Source: Alternaria dauci
Taxonomy: Eukaryota > Ascomycota > Dothideomycetes > Pleosporales > Pleosporaceae
Length of the DNA: 64,000 bases
Reading direction: 5' to 3'
NCBI RefSeq assembly: GCF_042100115.1
Contig: NC_091272.1
Span: 2,852,001-2,916,000 of the forward strand
The notes under the pieces are model-generated. The model was given only the letters and a program-made list of their open reading frames with translations, had not been told where the DNA came from and ran no database searches. The translations under genes and the position numbers were made by a program. This document shows positions 1 through 9,276 of the stretch, piece after piece; the first letter of the stretch is position 1; every line of letters begins with the position of its first letter.

Positions 1-213
1 AGGCTAGTCCATGTTAGCAAGCAATGCGCGCATCACCGCCCATGTCCCAATGTTGACGCCGCGGAACATTTGTACTACGCGCACTCGCCACACGCCTCGA
101 GGCTATTCGTCATTGCGCCCTCACACACATCTTCGCGCCTCCCTCTGCGACTCCACACTTGCTTGGAGCCCGTTGACTTGTCTCAGCCCGCAAACTTGCA
201 GCCCATCGCCACC

Positions 214-2057
214 ATGGAACGCCCCTCCTTCACTGGCCTGCCGACCGAGATCCTCGAGGCCATCTTCCTAAACCTCGACCCGCAATCCCTCGCATCCGTG
301 TCGCAGACGAACAAGCTCATCAAGGAGCTCACTACCGATGCGCCCATCATCTGGCGACATCTGTGCAAGTCGCAGTTCAAAACATGGGACTCCCGCCACA
401 ACATCATCGCCAAGTTTGCAGCCCCATTGTCCGACGTCGACTGGCGCGCCCTGTACATGACCAAGCACACAATCGAGCGTCGCACAAGACAGCTCTTGAA
501 CCACATTGTGGCCAGCCAACAAGGGCGCATACGGTGCATCAACGACATTGCAGAATTCGGATACGACGCAAAAGAGACGCTGCTGAAGGAATGCGCATGC
601 CCTGACGACGCAGAGGATGTTCTAGCGAGACGATACTATGCCAATGCCGTGCTCGAGCGCATACACCGCGAGGTCGCCATCAAAGTGTGGACAGATTTGC
701 ACAACGGCAAAGACATATCCATTGAGAGAGCCCTGGGCGCATACGACGTGTTCGCAAGAGTCGGAGAGGATGTCGACGTTGACGTGGTGGCGGATGATAT
801 CACTGCGCTAGCCAATAGACTGCTACAGACATACCCCAACTTCCGCAGCTGGAGTCCTCGAGTACAGGCTTCAACATTGGCGTCCTACCTCCGTGATGAA
901 GGCTTCCAAGGTGTCACGGACACGTCCTATCGCGCCCTTCGGAATTCCTTCATCGGCCTTGTCATTCGCTCGGCGAACCACCAATCCCTTCCCCTCATCT
1001 CGGTTGCCATCTACTGCGCAGTGGCGCAACGCGTTGGCCTTGATGCACGACCCTGCGGCTTCCTCTTCCACGTCTACACCCTCGTCTATGCGCCTAAAAA
1101 CCACAACCTCGATGGCGAGTACAAGCCGACTAGTTCGACAGAGCTTGAGTACATGTACTTGGATCCATTTCGCTCTTCTTCCGAAGTAAGACAAGGCGAT
1201 CTTCTGCGCGTCCTACGCGACATGGGTGTTCCAAGCAGCGAACACCGAGGCTTCCTCAGCGATACCAACACTCGAGAAATGGTCATGCGTACCGCACGCA
1301 ACATTATGAACTCTGTCCAGACAATCCGCGAGACGGAAGCTGGATCGCGCAGGATTGAGGCTTCGTGGATGAACTCACAACCAGACATGGACAACGCTTT
1401 CTACGCAACAATCTGGGCTATGCTGTTGGTAGGGCCCAATGAGGATAATCTTGATGCAAGCCATGCCGCAATCCGGCGCCGTCAATATCTGCCGTACCTG
1501 CTGGAGCATTTCCAGATGCATTACCCCTGGGATGTGACGTTGCTATCACGCTACGTTATCCCCATGTTTTACAATCAGCCAGAAGGCCACCGGCTGCTTC
1601 AGTTTGTGCAGAGCATGCACCAAGTCGACGCCATGCGTAGGCCTGTCGTCCGTCGTTCCGAACGTACGCGGGAAGTTACGTTCAAAGTAGGCCAATTATT
1701 TCAACATAAGCGTTATGGTTACGAGGGTGTCGTTACAGGCTGGGATGTGGTCTGTGATGCCAACGAAGATTGGATCCAGAACATGCGTGTGGATTCTCTG
1801 TCAAATGGCAGGAACCAGGCTTTCTATCACGTACTGTAGGTTCATCTTGTCTTGTACCTCTCTTGTGTTGTGCTGATTCACATAGTGTCTGCGACAAATC
1901 TCTTCGCTATGTTGCTGCTGAGAATATTCAGCCTGTTGGTAACGACACGTACCCCTCAGAGGCGTTGCTGAAACTCGCTGGTCGTCACTTCAAACGCTGG
2001 GATGATGCAAATCATTGTTTTGTGAGTAACGTGCGAGATGAGTACCCAGAGGACTAG
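214..2057 (+). CDS. F-box protein with SirB1-like and YccV-like domains (FBXO21 type)
   Basis: Two exons, 214-1835 and 1886-2057, joined over a 50 bp intron (donor GTAGGT, branch CTGAT, acceptor ATAG); 597 aa. The ATG sits in GCCACCATGG, a strong start context. Residues about 5-50 form an F-box (LPTEILEAIFLNLDPQSL...W). The middle (about 240-330) looks like the SirB1/transglutaminase-like domain, with SLPLISVAIYCAVAQRVGL and a GFLFHVYTLV strand. The C-terminus is a YccV/hemimethylated-DNA-binding-like domain: VGQLFQHKRYGYEGVVTGWD, then FYHVL continuing across the intron into LRYVAAENIQPV. Splicing is required to finish this domain, which supports the model. This domain order is that of FBXO21, a substrate adaptor of SCF ubiquitin ligases; the substrate in fungi is not known to me. 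It converges with the deubiquitinase gene at 2284. Confidence 0.9.
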
Positions 2058-2283
2058 GGATGTCACCGCTGGAAATGAGTTCAAAAGTTGGAAACTTGAT
2101 ACATATATTGTACTACCATAATTTGCTGTATTGATAGTTGAGTGTCTATGCATCCTGCACCAGATGCATGTCCTCAGTCCGATCCTGCCGAACTTGAATT
2201 GACACATGAGAGACGAGCATATAGCACTTCTAAAGCCCCAATGTAATTGTCGCGTGGTACTCGCCGCATCTCCACACACTCTC

Positions 2284-3909
2284 TCAATTCTTTCCTTTGC
2301 CCTGCATGAAGCGGTCCAGGTTCTCCTCCAGGAAACCATTCTCCGCCAGCATTTCGAGCCACTTCTTGATGACTGGACCAGAATCATATCGCCGTTGCGT
2401 AGCTTGCATATTCTCCTCTGCTTCATTTTGCATCTCCATCATAATGTCCGCGGCTAGTTGGTTAGCTTCCACGAGCAATGAGCTGCGGCGAGCGAGAAGC
2501 TGAGCCATGTCTTCGCTGTCAATGGTCGCTCTGACAGCAGAAGAAATGGGGTTATCGGCTAGATATTCCTCGATACCTAGTATCCGAGGACTAAGCGGCT
2601 GTTCATTTGCGTCGACAAGGTTTCTCCAGTGTTGCGACGCAGAAGCAGAGACGTTATCGAGGCGCGCGTCGACGTGCGAGAGAGTGTTGATCGTCAGACT
2701 AGCGCTCTTGCGTAGTGAAAGCAGAGGAGATTGTGTTAGCGCAATAACACCATAGTCGTCATCTCCAGCTGCCATGAGGGCAGAAATAGTGTTGGAAACT
2801 GATTCCAACCACGTCTCGCCCCGCTCCGGATCAAAAGAGCCCATACACGTTGGCTGCTTGTCCAGGCCATCCAGTTTCCAGACTTCATTTCCAACAGGTA
2901 CGAACGCAATATAATGATGCGCGTTGTTTTCAACGCTGCCGGCGCTATCGTTGCTGGTGACCGTGTCGGCAGAAGCAGCGCGACGTGACTTGGTTCCTTT
3001 CTTGGTAGGCTTGGCCTTCTCAGACAGCAGTTGCGCTTTGACGCGTTGGGCGCGCTTGACTTTGTAGCTGAGATGTTTGTCACCCTCGAGGATGTCCATC
3101 TTCTTGGCAAAAGAATTATGAATCTTTTTTACAAAGTCGAAGCTCGCAAAGGCCTCGCCACGCTGATACGGTGACAGGTCTTGCGTGAAGTCCTTGAACT
3201 GCGTCAGATGCTCTCCAATATGCACGTTGGCCTCGTTGCCCTGGTTCATCAGGATGTTGATCATGGCAAGTGTCGCACAGCTGTTCTGGGCCGGCAACTG
3301 GTTGGCGAACCACACGTCCTTGGGGCATTCGGTGGCCTGGTCGTCGTTGCCAAATTCGCGGTAGTGGAAAAGGAGAATGAAACCGTAGATAGGTTGTGGG
3401 ATGTTGTCGAGAAGGAAGTCTGGATCCATGCTAAATACTTCGCGTACAGTCACGTCGCGGACACCCATCTCACGCAGGATGACAGAGAAACAGGCGGGTT
3501 CGCTTTCAATGTCGCAGAATCCTTGCCACGTCGCTTTGTCAAAAGTAGTCGCAGGCATGTTCGGTGGACTCGGGAAGACAGGCGCTGTCATGGCGCCGTT
3601 TTGGCCTGGCAATGGCGTTGGTGAGTCTTTTGACTTTTTACAGGTCGGCTCGGAAGCTGTATCAGGTTCGGGCAGACCTCGCTTCTTGGTGTTGGGGGAG
3701 GATGTTTTGGGAGCTCTGCTTGGAGATCTGGAGCCATCAAAGGGCTCAGCAGTAGGTTCATCTTTGATCTTTTCTGCGATTGGAGAGGCTACTTCAGCGG
3801 CTTGGTTTGCAGCGTCTTTGCTTGGCATTGCTTGTTGTTTGGCTTGCTCTTGTGTCTCGTGTTTGATTTCAGAGCCGGCTCTGAGATAGGAGGGGGATCC
3901 ATCGTCCAT
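2284..3909 (-). CDS. Ubiquitin C-terminal hydrolase, peptidase C12 family (UCH37/BAP1-like)
   Basis: Single-exon gene, 541 aa, ATG at 3909. It should cleave ubiquitin from small adducts or chains. The catalytic domain starts near residue 130 (WQGFCDIESEPACFSVILRE). The oxyanion Gln and nucleophile Cys lie in NQLPAQNSCATLAMINILMN. The catalytic His is in NAHHYIAFVPV and the Asp in VWKLDGLDKQP, so the triad is complete. Between Cys and His is a long basic insert (KAKPTKKGTKSRR) resembling the extended crossover loop of UCH37/BAP1 relatives. The C-terminal 100 residues are helical and could be the UCH37-like adaptor-binding tail. The first 110 residues are low complexity with Lys/Arg-Ser-Pro patches, perhaps a nuclear signal. 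It shares a 485 bp divergent promoter with Pom152. Confidence 0.9.
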   Translation of the reverse strand: MDDGSPSYLRAGSEIKHETQEQAKQQAMPSKDAANQAAEVASPIAEKIKDEPTAEPFDGSRSPSRAPKTSSPNTKKRGLPEPDTASEPTCKKSKDSPTPLPGQNGAMTAPVFPSPPNMPATTFDKATWQGFCDIESEPACFSVILREMGVRDVTVREVFSMDPDFLLDNIPQPIYGFILLFHYREFGNDDQATECPKDVWFANQLPAQNSCATLAMINILMNQGNEANVHIGEHLTQFKDFTQDLSPYQRGEAFASFDFVKKIHNSFAKKMDILEGDKHLSYKVKRAQRVKAQLLSEKAKPTKKGTKSRRAASADTVTSNDSAGSVENNAHHYIAFVPVGNEVWKLDGLDKQPTCMGSFDPERGETWLESVSNTISALMAAGDDDYGVIALTQSPLLSLRKSASLTINTLSHVDARLDNVSASASQHWRNLVDANEQPLSPRILGIEEYLADNPISSAVRATIDSEDMAQLLARRSSLLVEANQLAADIMMEMQNEAEENMQATQRRYDSGPVIKKWLEMLAENGFLEENLDRFMQGKGKN

Positions 3910-4394
3910 GCTGGGCGATTTGGGTCGAACGAGTCTTGTTGTGGGCTGTAGATTAGAGTTGTAGTGGTTCAGGTGTGTATGTGAACGTTTGGAGGTTGTA
4001 GGAAAGGAAAGCAGACGGGCATTGTGATGGGAGATCTGCAGACGAAGCGCCGCTACTCTGCTCTATTGCGTGGTTCGGCAGGACAATAGGAAGCGAGCTG
4101 AGAATGGTGTAAAACCGAGGTGAAAGCAAGTGGCAGCGAGGCATTCGAGGTCGAAGTGCTAGCACGTGACGAACTCGGCGTCATCGAGCTCTGATTGGCC
4201 AACCAGACCGCAGCCCGCATCCTTGTCGCGCTCGTCGCGTAGGCTCTTGGTAAATGTTTGTTTGATGCTTTCACGTCCACCGACAAACCCCCCAGCGCAA
4301 CACACGCGATCGACGCCGGCCGAAAACGTCCTCCTTCCCGTCACATCTCTCAACCCATGATCACGATATAGCCAAGTCTTGACTTCTGGGTGCG
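3910..4394. promoter_or_regulatory. Divergent intergenic region between UCH-family gene and pom152
   Basis: The region is 485 bp and lies between two divergent start codons, so it must hold both promoters. A CCAAT-like ATTGGCCAAC sits at about 4193-4202. I see no TATA box and no convincing gene. Confidence 0.5.
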
Positions 4395-7300
4395 ATGAAC
4401 GGCACACCGCAGGTTCGGAGAGGCGTGGGAGGCTTCCCATCAACACCACAGAACACGAACCGCTCTCCCGGCCTTCAGAGCCCAAATGGCACCACACCGC
4501 GACCCAACATCAAATCGCCGCTACCAGATCTGCCCAAGGCCCCCGTACAATCAAGCTCAGGGCCCCTCATCCCCGCAGACATCCTCGACCCGGCGCAGCA
4601 GCGCTTCTATGTCTTCGCCCTCTACGTCGCCCTATGGGCATACCGCACCTACGACTTCTACACCTTGGCCGTTGAGGAGGACGAGTCGCTATGGCTGTGC
4701 TTGAAATGGTGCTTCTTTGATGTGCTGTTCATGTTCGGTGTGCCGCTTCTGGAGATTCCCTGGCTGGAATGGGGCAATGGCGCTGCCTTTCTCCTGTTTG
4801 TGCTACACGCGGGCCTGGATGTCATGCTCATGTTCAGGATCGGCATCCCGATCCAGGCGTGGCTCATGGGCTTGGTCGGCTTCTTGTGGGATAGTGAACT
4901 GGCCATCAGCGAACGCAGCGTCAAGCCTGGCGCCATCCTACACAACGCCTCTCTCATCCTGGGAAAGCAGATTGTCAACATCTTGCCCGAGGGATCTGCA
5001 GTCTTGAACCCAGACAGGCAGTCGTTCTGTCTGAACTCGTCTGTCACCCAACTGGAGATACCCATCATGATCAACCAGACCGAGCCATACGAAATGGAAA
5101 TCCTGCGCATCGATATCGGTACGAACCTCAACGAAACCATCATCGTCAAGAGAAGCGAATTGAAGACTATGTTGAAGAGGGCTAGGAAGGCGCAGAAGTC
5201 AGCGGATCCTGACGATCCGTTGACTCTGGCCTATACCATCAAGAAGCCAGGTGTCTATCTGCTGAAGAAGGTTACCGATCAGTCGAAGCTTTTGGTGCGA
5301 CCACGCTCAACCAACGTTGTAGTGGCTACCTGCCCACAGGCTCGCGTGAAGCCGACCGGCAACGATCGTTGCCGTAGCGATCTATCCAATGTTGCGCTGG
5401 AAGTCGAGGGCACACCGCCTCTGAATGTCAAATACCGCCTTATAGTAAATGGAAAGCCCCGCGGCGGATCTCAATTCCAAAACCTGCAGCCGGACGATTC
5501 CGTTTCACCATTGTCGAAACACACATCACAAGCACTTGTCAAGAGTGGGCGTGAAGACATATCCTGGGCGCGCCCGCACAAAGTCCTAGTACCCCTGAAC
5601 GAATCGCTCACGACTAGTGGCTCATGGGAGTACGAGATTGAAGAGGTGCAGGATGGACTTGGCAACCTCGTAAGTTATGTCAACGTCGACGACGACGAGC
5701 GTCCAAGGCCCAAGGTTGCAGGCATCCGTCAATTGTTCGAGGTTCACGAGCGCCCTACAGCTTTTCTCAGGGGTTGCAGTCCACAAAACCCGCTTCGGGT
5801 ACCCAAGGGTGAAGCCGCTCGCCTACCAGTCCAGTACGGCTCCACTGGCAAAAACGCCATCGACGGTGCGCACACCGTTGAGTACTTGTTCACGCCACAA
5901 GAGAACATCATTGCGGACGGATACCATAGCCCAGACGCCGTCCTGCAGAAGCAGGTTATGCGAAAAGGCGAGCAACCTACTATCAAAGTCGCGGGTCTAT
6001 ACACCATCAAGTCTGTGTCGACCGACTTCTGTGATGGTGAAGTCTTCGAGCCTACTTCGTGCCTGCTACAGAACCCACCCGAGCCGGATCTGACTCTAGA
6101 CAGTGAGGACATCATCGATAAATGCGCTGGTAACCCTATTGGTCTCCGCGTCGGCCTCGATTTTGTCGGTAGCCCGCCGTTCCTGGTCACCTACTCCGAG
6201 AGGAAAGACAACGGCCGAGAGATCAGGAAGCCACCGATTCAGATTGCCAGTCTTCGCAGCACGATTGATCTCACACCGCAGGATGCCGGTCATTACGAAT
6301 ACACGTTCAAGACGATCAGCGACTCTGTTTACAAAGAGCGGTCCCTGAACAATATCAAACTTCAACAGGACGTCAAGCCTTCCGCACAAGCACACTTTAT
6401 TGAGAGCAGCAGACCCAAGCAAGCCTGCATAGATGACGTGGTAGAGTTCGATGTTGGCTTCGTTGGTGAGGCACCCTGGAAGCTGGAATACGAGATTGTC
6501 CACAACGGCAAGCGTACGAAGCGTGCCATCGAAACCGAGAATGCACACTATGTTATACGCACAGACAAGCTCAGTAGTGGTGGCGAGTACGTCGTAGCTT
6601 TGACGGGTGTTACCGACAAGTCCAAGTGCAAGGAGGTCCTCAAGGAAGAAGCTAGAGTCAACGTACGCCACGAACGACCCAAGGCGTACTTCGGGCACAT
6701 CGAAGGCAAGCAATCCGTCCTGGCTCTGGAGAGTCGACAAGTTGGACTACCCCTCCGCTTTACTGGAAGCGGCCCTTGGCTGCTAGAGTACGAAAACCTA
6801 AAGACCAAGGAGATCAAGAAGGATAGTTTCCAGAATCCCAACTCATGGCTGGACGTCAAGACAGACGGTACTTATCAGCTGCTCTCCGTCAAGGACTCTG
6901 TTTGTCCTGGTTTGGTCGACGAGAAGGCTGACCAGTTTGATGTATCCTGGGTGGCACGTCCCTCGCTCAGCGTTCCTGAGAGTAGCGCGAAGCTGGAAGG
7001 CGGCAAATACATCAAAGATGCCGTATGCGAGGGTGATGAAGATTCGTTTGATGTTTCCCTTACCGGTAAGTTATCCAAGCTTTTCCTCACGTTATCAATG
7101 CTAATCATCTCACTAGGAAACGCTCCTTTTGATATTTCCTACCGACAAGAGTACAAGGACAAGAAGGGAAAGACAGCTTCTGTCAGCGAGAAGGATCTAC
7201 ACACCGTTGGTGGTCTTGCATCGATTCGATCAGAAACCTCAAAGGCTGGTACCTACGAATACACCTTCCTCAAACTAGCAGATGCTAGGTATGACCATTC

Positions 7301-8234
7301 GAAGAAGCACTTCTCGCCTATTACGATCCAGCAACAAGTCCACTCGCGCCCTGGTGCTCGCTTTGACAAGCCTGGAAAGACGTACAGCTACTGTTCTCGA
7401 GAGTCCGAAGGTGAAGAAGTCATTCCTATCACTCTAGAAGGTGTTGCGCCATTCTATCTGGAAGTGGAGATTAAGCATCAAGGTACTCCTAAGCCGGAGA
7501 TCAGTGTGCACAAGAACATACCCACGAACAAGTATGATCTCAAGATCGAGCACCGCAAGATGCACCTTGGTCACTCGTCGATTTCCATCCGCAAAGTTCG
7601 CGACTCACGTGGATGTACCCTCCGGCCCCCACCAGGCGGTCCCCGTGTCCAGATCAGCGTTCATGACGCGCCCACTGCCACGCCTCTCGAAGACCGACAG
7701 GACTTCTGTGTTGGCGAGCGTCTATCCTTCGCTCTTAGCGGCCAGAGTCCTTTCACAGTTTATTACACCTTTGAGAAGCAGGAGCGCAAGGCTTCCAATC
7801 CAGGCACCACGTTCCGCCGTCTCGCCGAACTCCCAGGAACGTTTACCATAACTGGTCTACGCGACTCTGCTTCCGAGTGTCTCGCAGCGCTTGACCTAAC
7901 CAAAACCATTCATCCGATCCCCTCCGTACGACTCTCTGGAGGTCAAGTCCACGAGATTGACATCCACGAGGGTGGCGGCACGGATCTAGAGTTCCAGTTT
8001 TGGGGTACACCGCCTTTTGAGTTTACCTACACGCGAAGCACAAACGCAAACAAGGGACGCAAGAGCAAGGTGCTGGAGATCAAGACCGAAATCAGTCACG
8101 AGATGACTATGAGTATTCCGGTTCAGGAGGAGGGTACATATGAAGTTGTGTCCATCAAGGACAGGTGGTGTAGCTTTGCGAAGCCAGGCGAGGGCCATGA
8201 TGGCAAAGGTGGACAGAAGATGTTGACGTACTGA
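4395..8234 (+). CDS. pom152: Nuclear pore membrane glycoprotein Pom152
   Basis: About 1262 aa after removing one 51 bp intron, 7066-7116 (GTAAGT...CTAATC...ACTAG). The intron length is a multiple of three, so the frame reads through it unspliced; the splice gives DVSLTGNAPFDISY, matching the repeat pattern better. The N-terminal 60 residues are Pro/Ser-rich and probably face the pore. Residues about 70-175 hold hydrophobic segments (FYVFALYVALWAYRTYDFY, FFDVLFMFGVPLLEI, AAFLLFVLHAGLDVMLMF). The rest is a long lumenal array of Ig-like repeats with recurring 'G.PPF.(V/I).Y' and 'G.Y....V.D..C' motifs. This is the family architecture of the membrane-ring nucleoporin that anchors the pore complex. 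Length is close to the yeast protein (about 1340 aa). Confidence 0.95.
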   Translation: MNGTPQVRRGVGGFPSTPQNTNRSPGLQSPNGTTPRPNIKSPLPDLPKAPVQSSSGPLIPADILDPAQQRFYVFALYVALWAYRTYDFYTLAVEEDESLWLCLKWCFFDVLFMFGVPLLEIPWLEWGNGAAFLLFVLHAGLDVMLMFRIGIPIQAWLMGLVGFLWDSELAISERSVKPGAILHNASLILGKQIVNILPEGSAVLNPDRQSFCLNSSVTQLEIPIMINQTEPYEMEILRIDIGTNLNETIIVKRSELKTMLKRARKAQKSADPDDPLTLAYTIKKPGVYLLKKVTDQSKLLVRPRSTNVVVATCPQARVKPTGNDRCRSDLSNVALEVEGTPPLNVKYRLIVNGKPRGGSQFQNLQPDDSVSPLSKHTSQALVKSGREDISWARPHKVLVPLNESLTTSGSWEYEIEEVQDGLGNLVSYVNVDDDERPRPKVAGIRQLFEVHERPTAFLRGCSPQNPLRVPKGEAARLPVQYGSTGKNAIDGAHTVEYLFTPQENIIADGYHSPDAVLQKQVMRKGEQPTIKVAGLYTIKSVSTDFCDGEVFEPTSCLLQNPPEPDLTLDSEDIIDKCAGNPIGLRVGLDFVGSPPFLVTYSERKDNGREIRKPPIQIASLRSTIDLTPQDAGHYEYTFKTISDSVYKERSLNNIKLQQDVKPSAQAHFIESSRPKQACIDDVVEFDVGFVGEAPWKLEYEIVHNGKRTKRAIETENAHYVIRTDKLSSGGEYVVALTGVTDKSKCKEVLKEEARVNVRHERPKAYFGHIEGKQSVLALESRQVGLPLRFTGSGPWLLEYENLKTKEIKKDSFQNPNSWLDVKTDGTYQLLSVKDSVCPGLVDEKADQFDVSWVARPSLSVPESSAKLEGGKYIKDAVCEGDEDSFDVSLTGKLSKLFLTLSMLIISLGNAPFDISYRQEYKDKKGKTASVSEKDLHTVGGLASIRSETSKAGTYEYTFLKLADARYDHSKKHFSPITIQQQVHSRPGARFDKPGKTYSYCSRESEGEEVIPITLEGVAPFYLEVEIKHQGTPKPEISVHKNIPTNKYDLKIEHRKMHLGHSSISIRKVRDSRGCTLRPPPGGPRVQISVHDAPTATPLEDRQDFCVGERLSFALSGQSPFTVYYTFEKQERKASNPGTTFRRLAELPGTFTITGLRDSASECLAALDLTKTIHPIPSVRLSGGQVHEIDIHEGGGTDLEFQFWGTPPFEFTYTRSTNANKGRKSKVLEIKTEISHEMTMSIPVQEEGTYEVVSIKDRWCSFAKPGEGHDGKGGQKMLTY

Positions 8235-9276
8235 ACGTGAAGAGGAAGGAGGTATGGAGTTGTCTTGATGTGCATGGATTGGCGTTTAGCGTTTCCTCTT
8301 TGATGTCTTCTGAGGCTTGCATGAGATTTTGAATGTTTGAAGGTCATTTGGCTATGGACGGGTTTTTGGTAGCGTGTGAGATGGCGATGAGCACTTATCG
8401 TCGAAATTCTGATATATCCACTTTATCCACCGATCTACAAGGTATATACTTGACATATCACAAGATGTGGGTTCTGGCACGATATCGAATCTGTAGCGCA
8501 ATCGCGATCTCGTACCTGCATCTTGCGCCAAAGTGGACCCTTTTCCATCCCAACACCACATTGATATCATGAACAAAGCGACACGACAACCACGAGACCA
8601 AGATAAGAGAAATTTCTCAAAACAATAAAAAAAGAGGAATTTCCCATGTCCTCTGAATAAGATAAAAAATTACTCCACATTACACTTCATCTAAAATCAA
8701 ACCTTTTACTCTCACTCAAACCCACGACCAGGGAAGCAGGCACATCTCGTACCCACGAAGCAAGCAAGTTGCATTCATCAAACAAGCACTTGCATAAAGT
8801 CTCCGAGAGACAGGAAACAAACTATCATCTATCTCTTACTGCTAATAGTAACTTAAGAAGGTCTTTTCCCGTGCTGGTGTGGCAGTGCGTTTCCACAATG
8901 GAGTTTATCTGTTTGTCAGCAACTGAAGATGCATCGTGTGTTGCAGACCCCATTAACAGGAAAAAAGTTATCAAAATCAGTTTTTCAACTCGCGAATATG
9001 AGCTACAGGATAAGCATGACTTTGACTGGAATAACGTATAAAGATCGCTATCCCATCCAGTGCCCGATAGACCCATTACACCCGAACGCGTGGACACAAA
9101 GGAAAACAACGAAACCAGTTATGAACAGAAACCGATCGAGAACCGATCAACAATCAGCATGATCCACCGAAATCTGCATTCATGTTAGCATATACTTCGA
9201 GTACTAGCAGGAATGCAGGTAGCATTGACTTACGAATCGCACTACTCAATTCTGGTGATCATGGCGCAGAGAAGAC
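8235..9276. other. Gene-free region between convergent genes
   Basis: This is the 3' side of both pom152 and the GIY-YIG-like gene. It contains A-rich stretches (about 8610-8680) and no frame that looks coding. Poly(A) signals for both genes probably lie here. Confidence 0.5.
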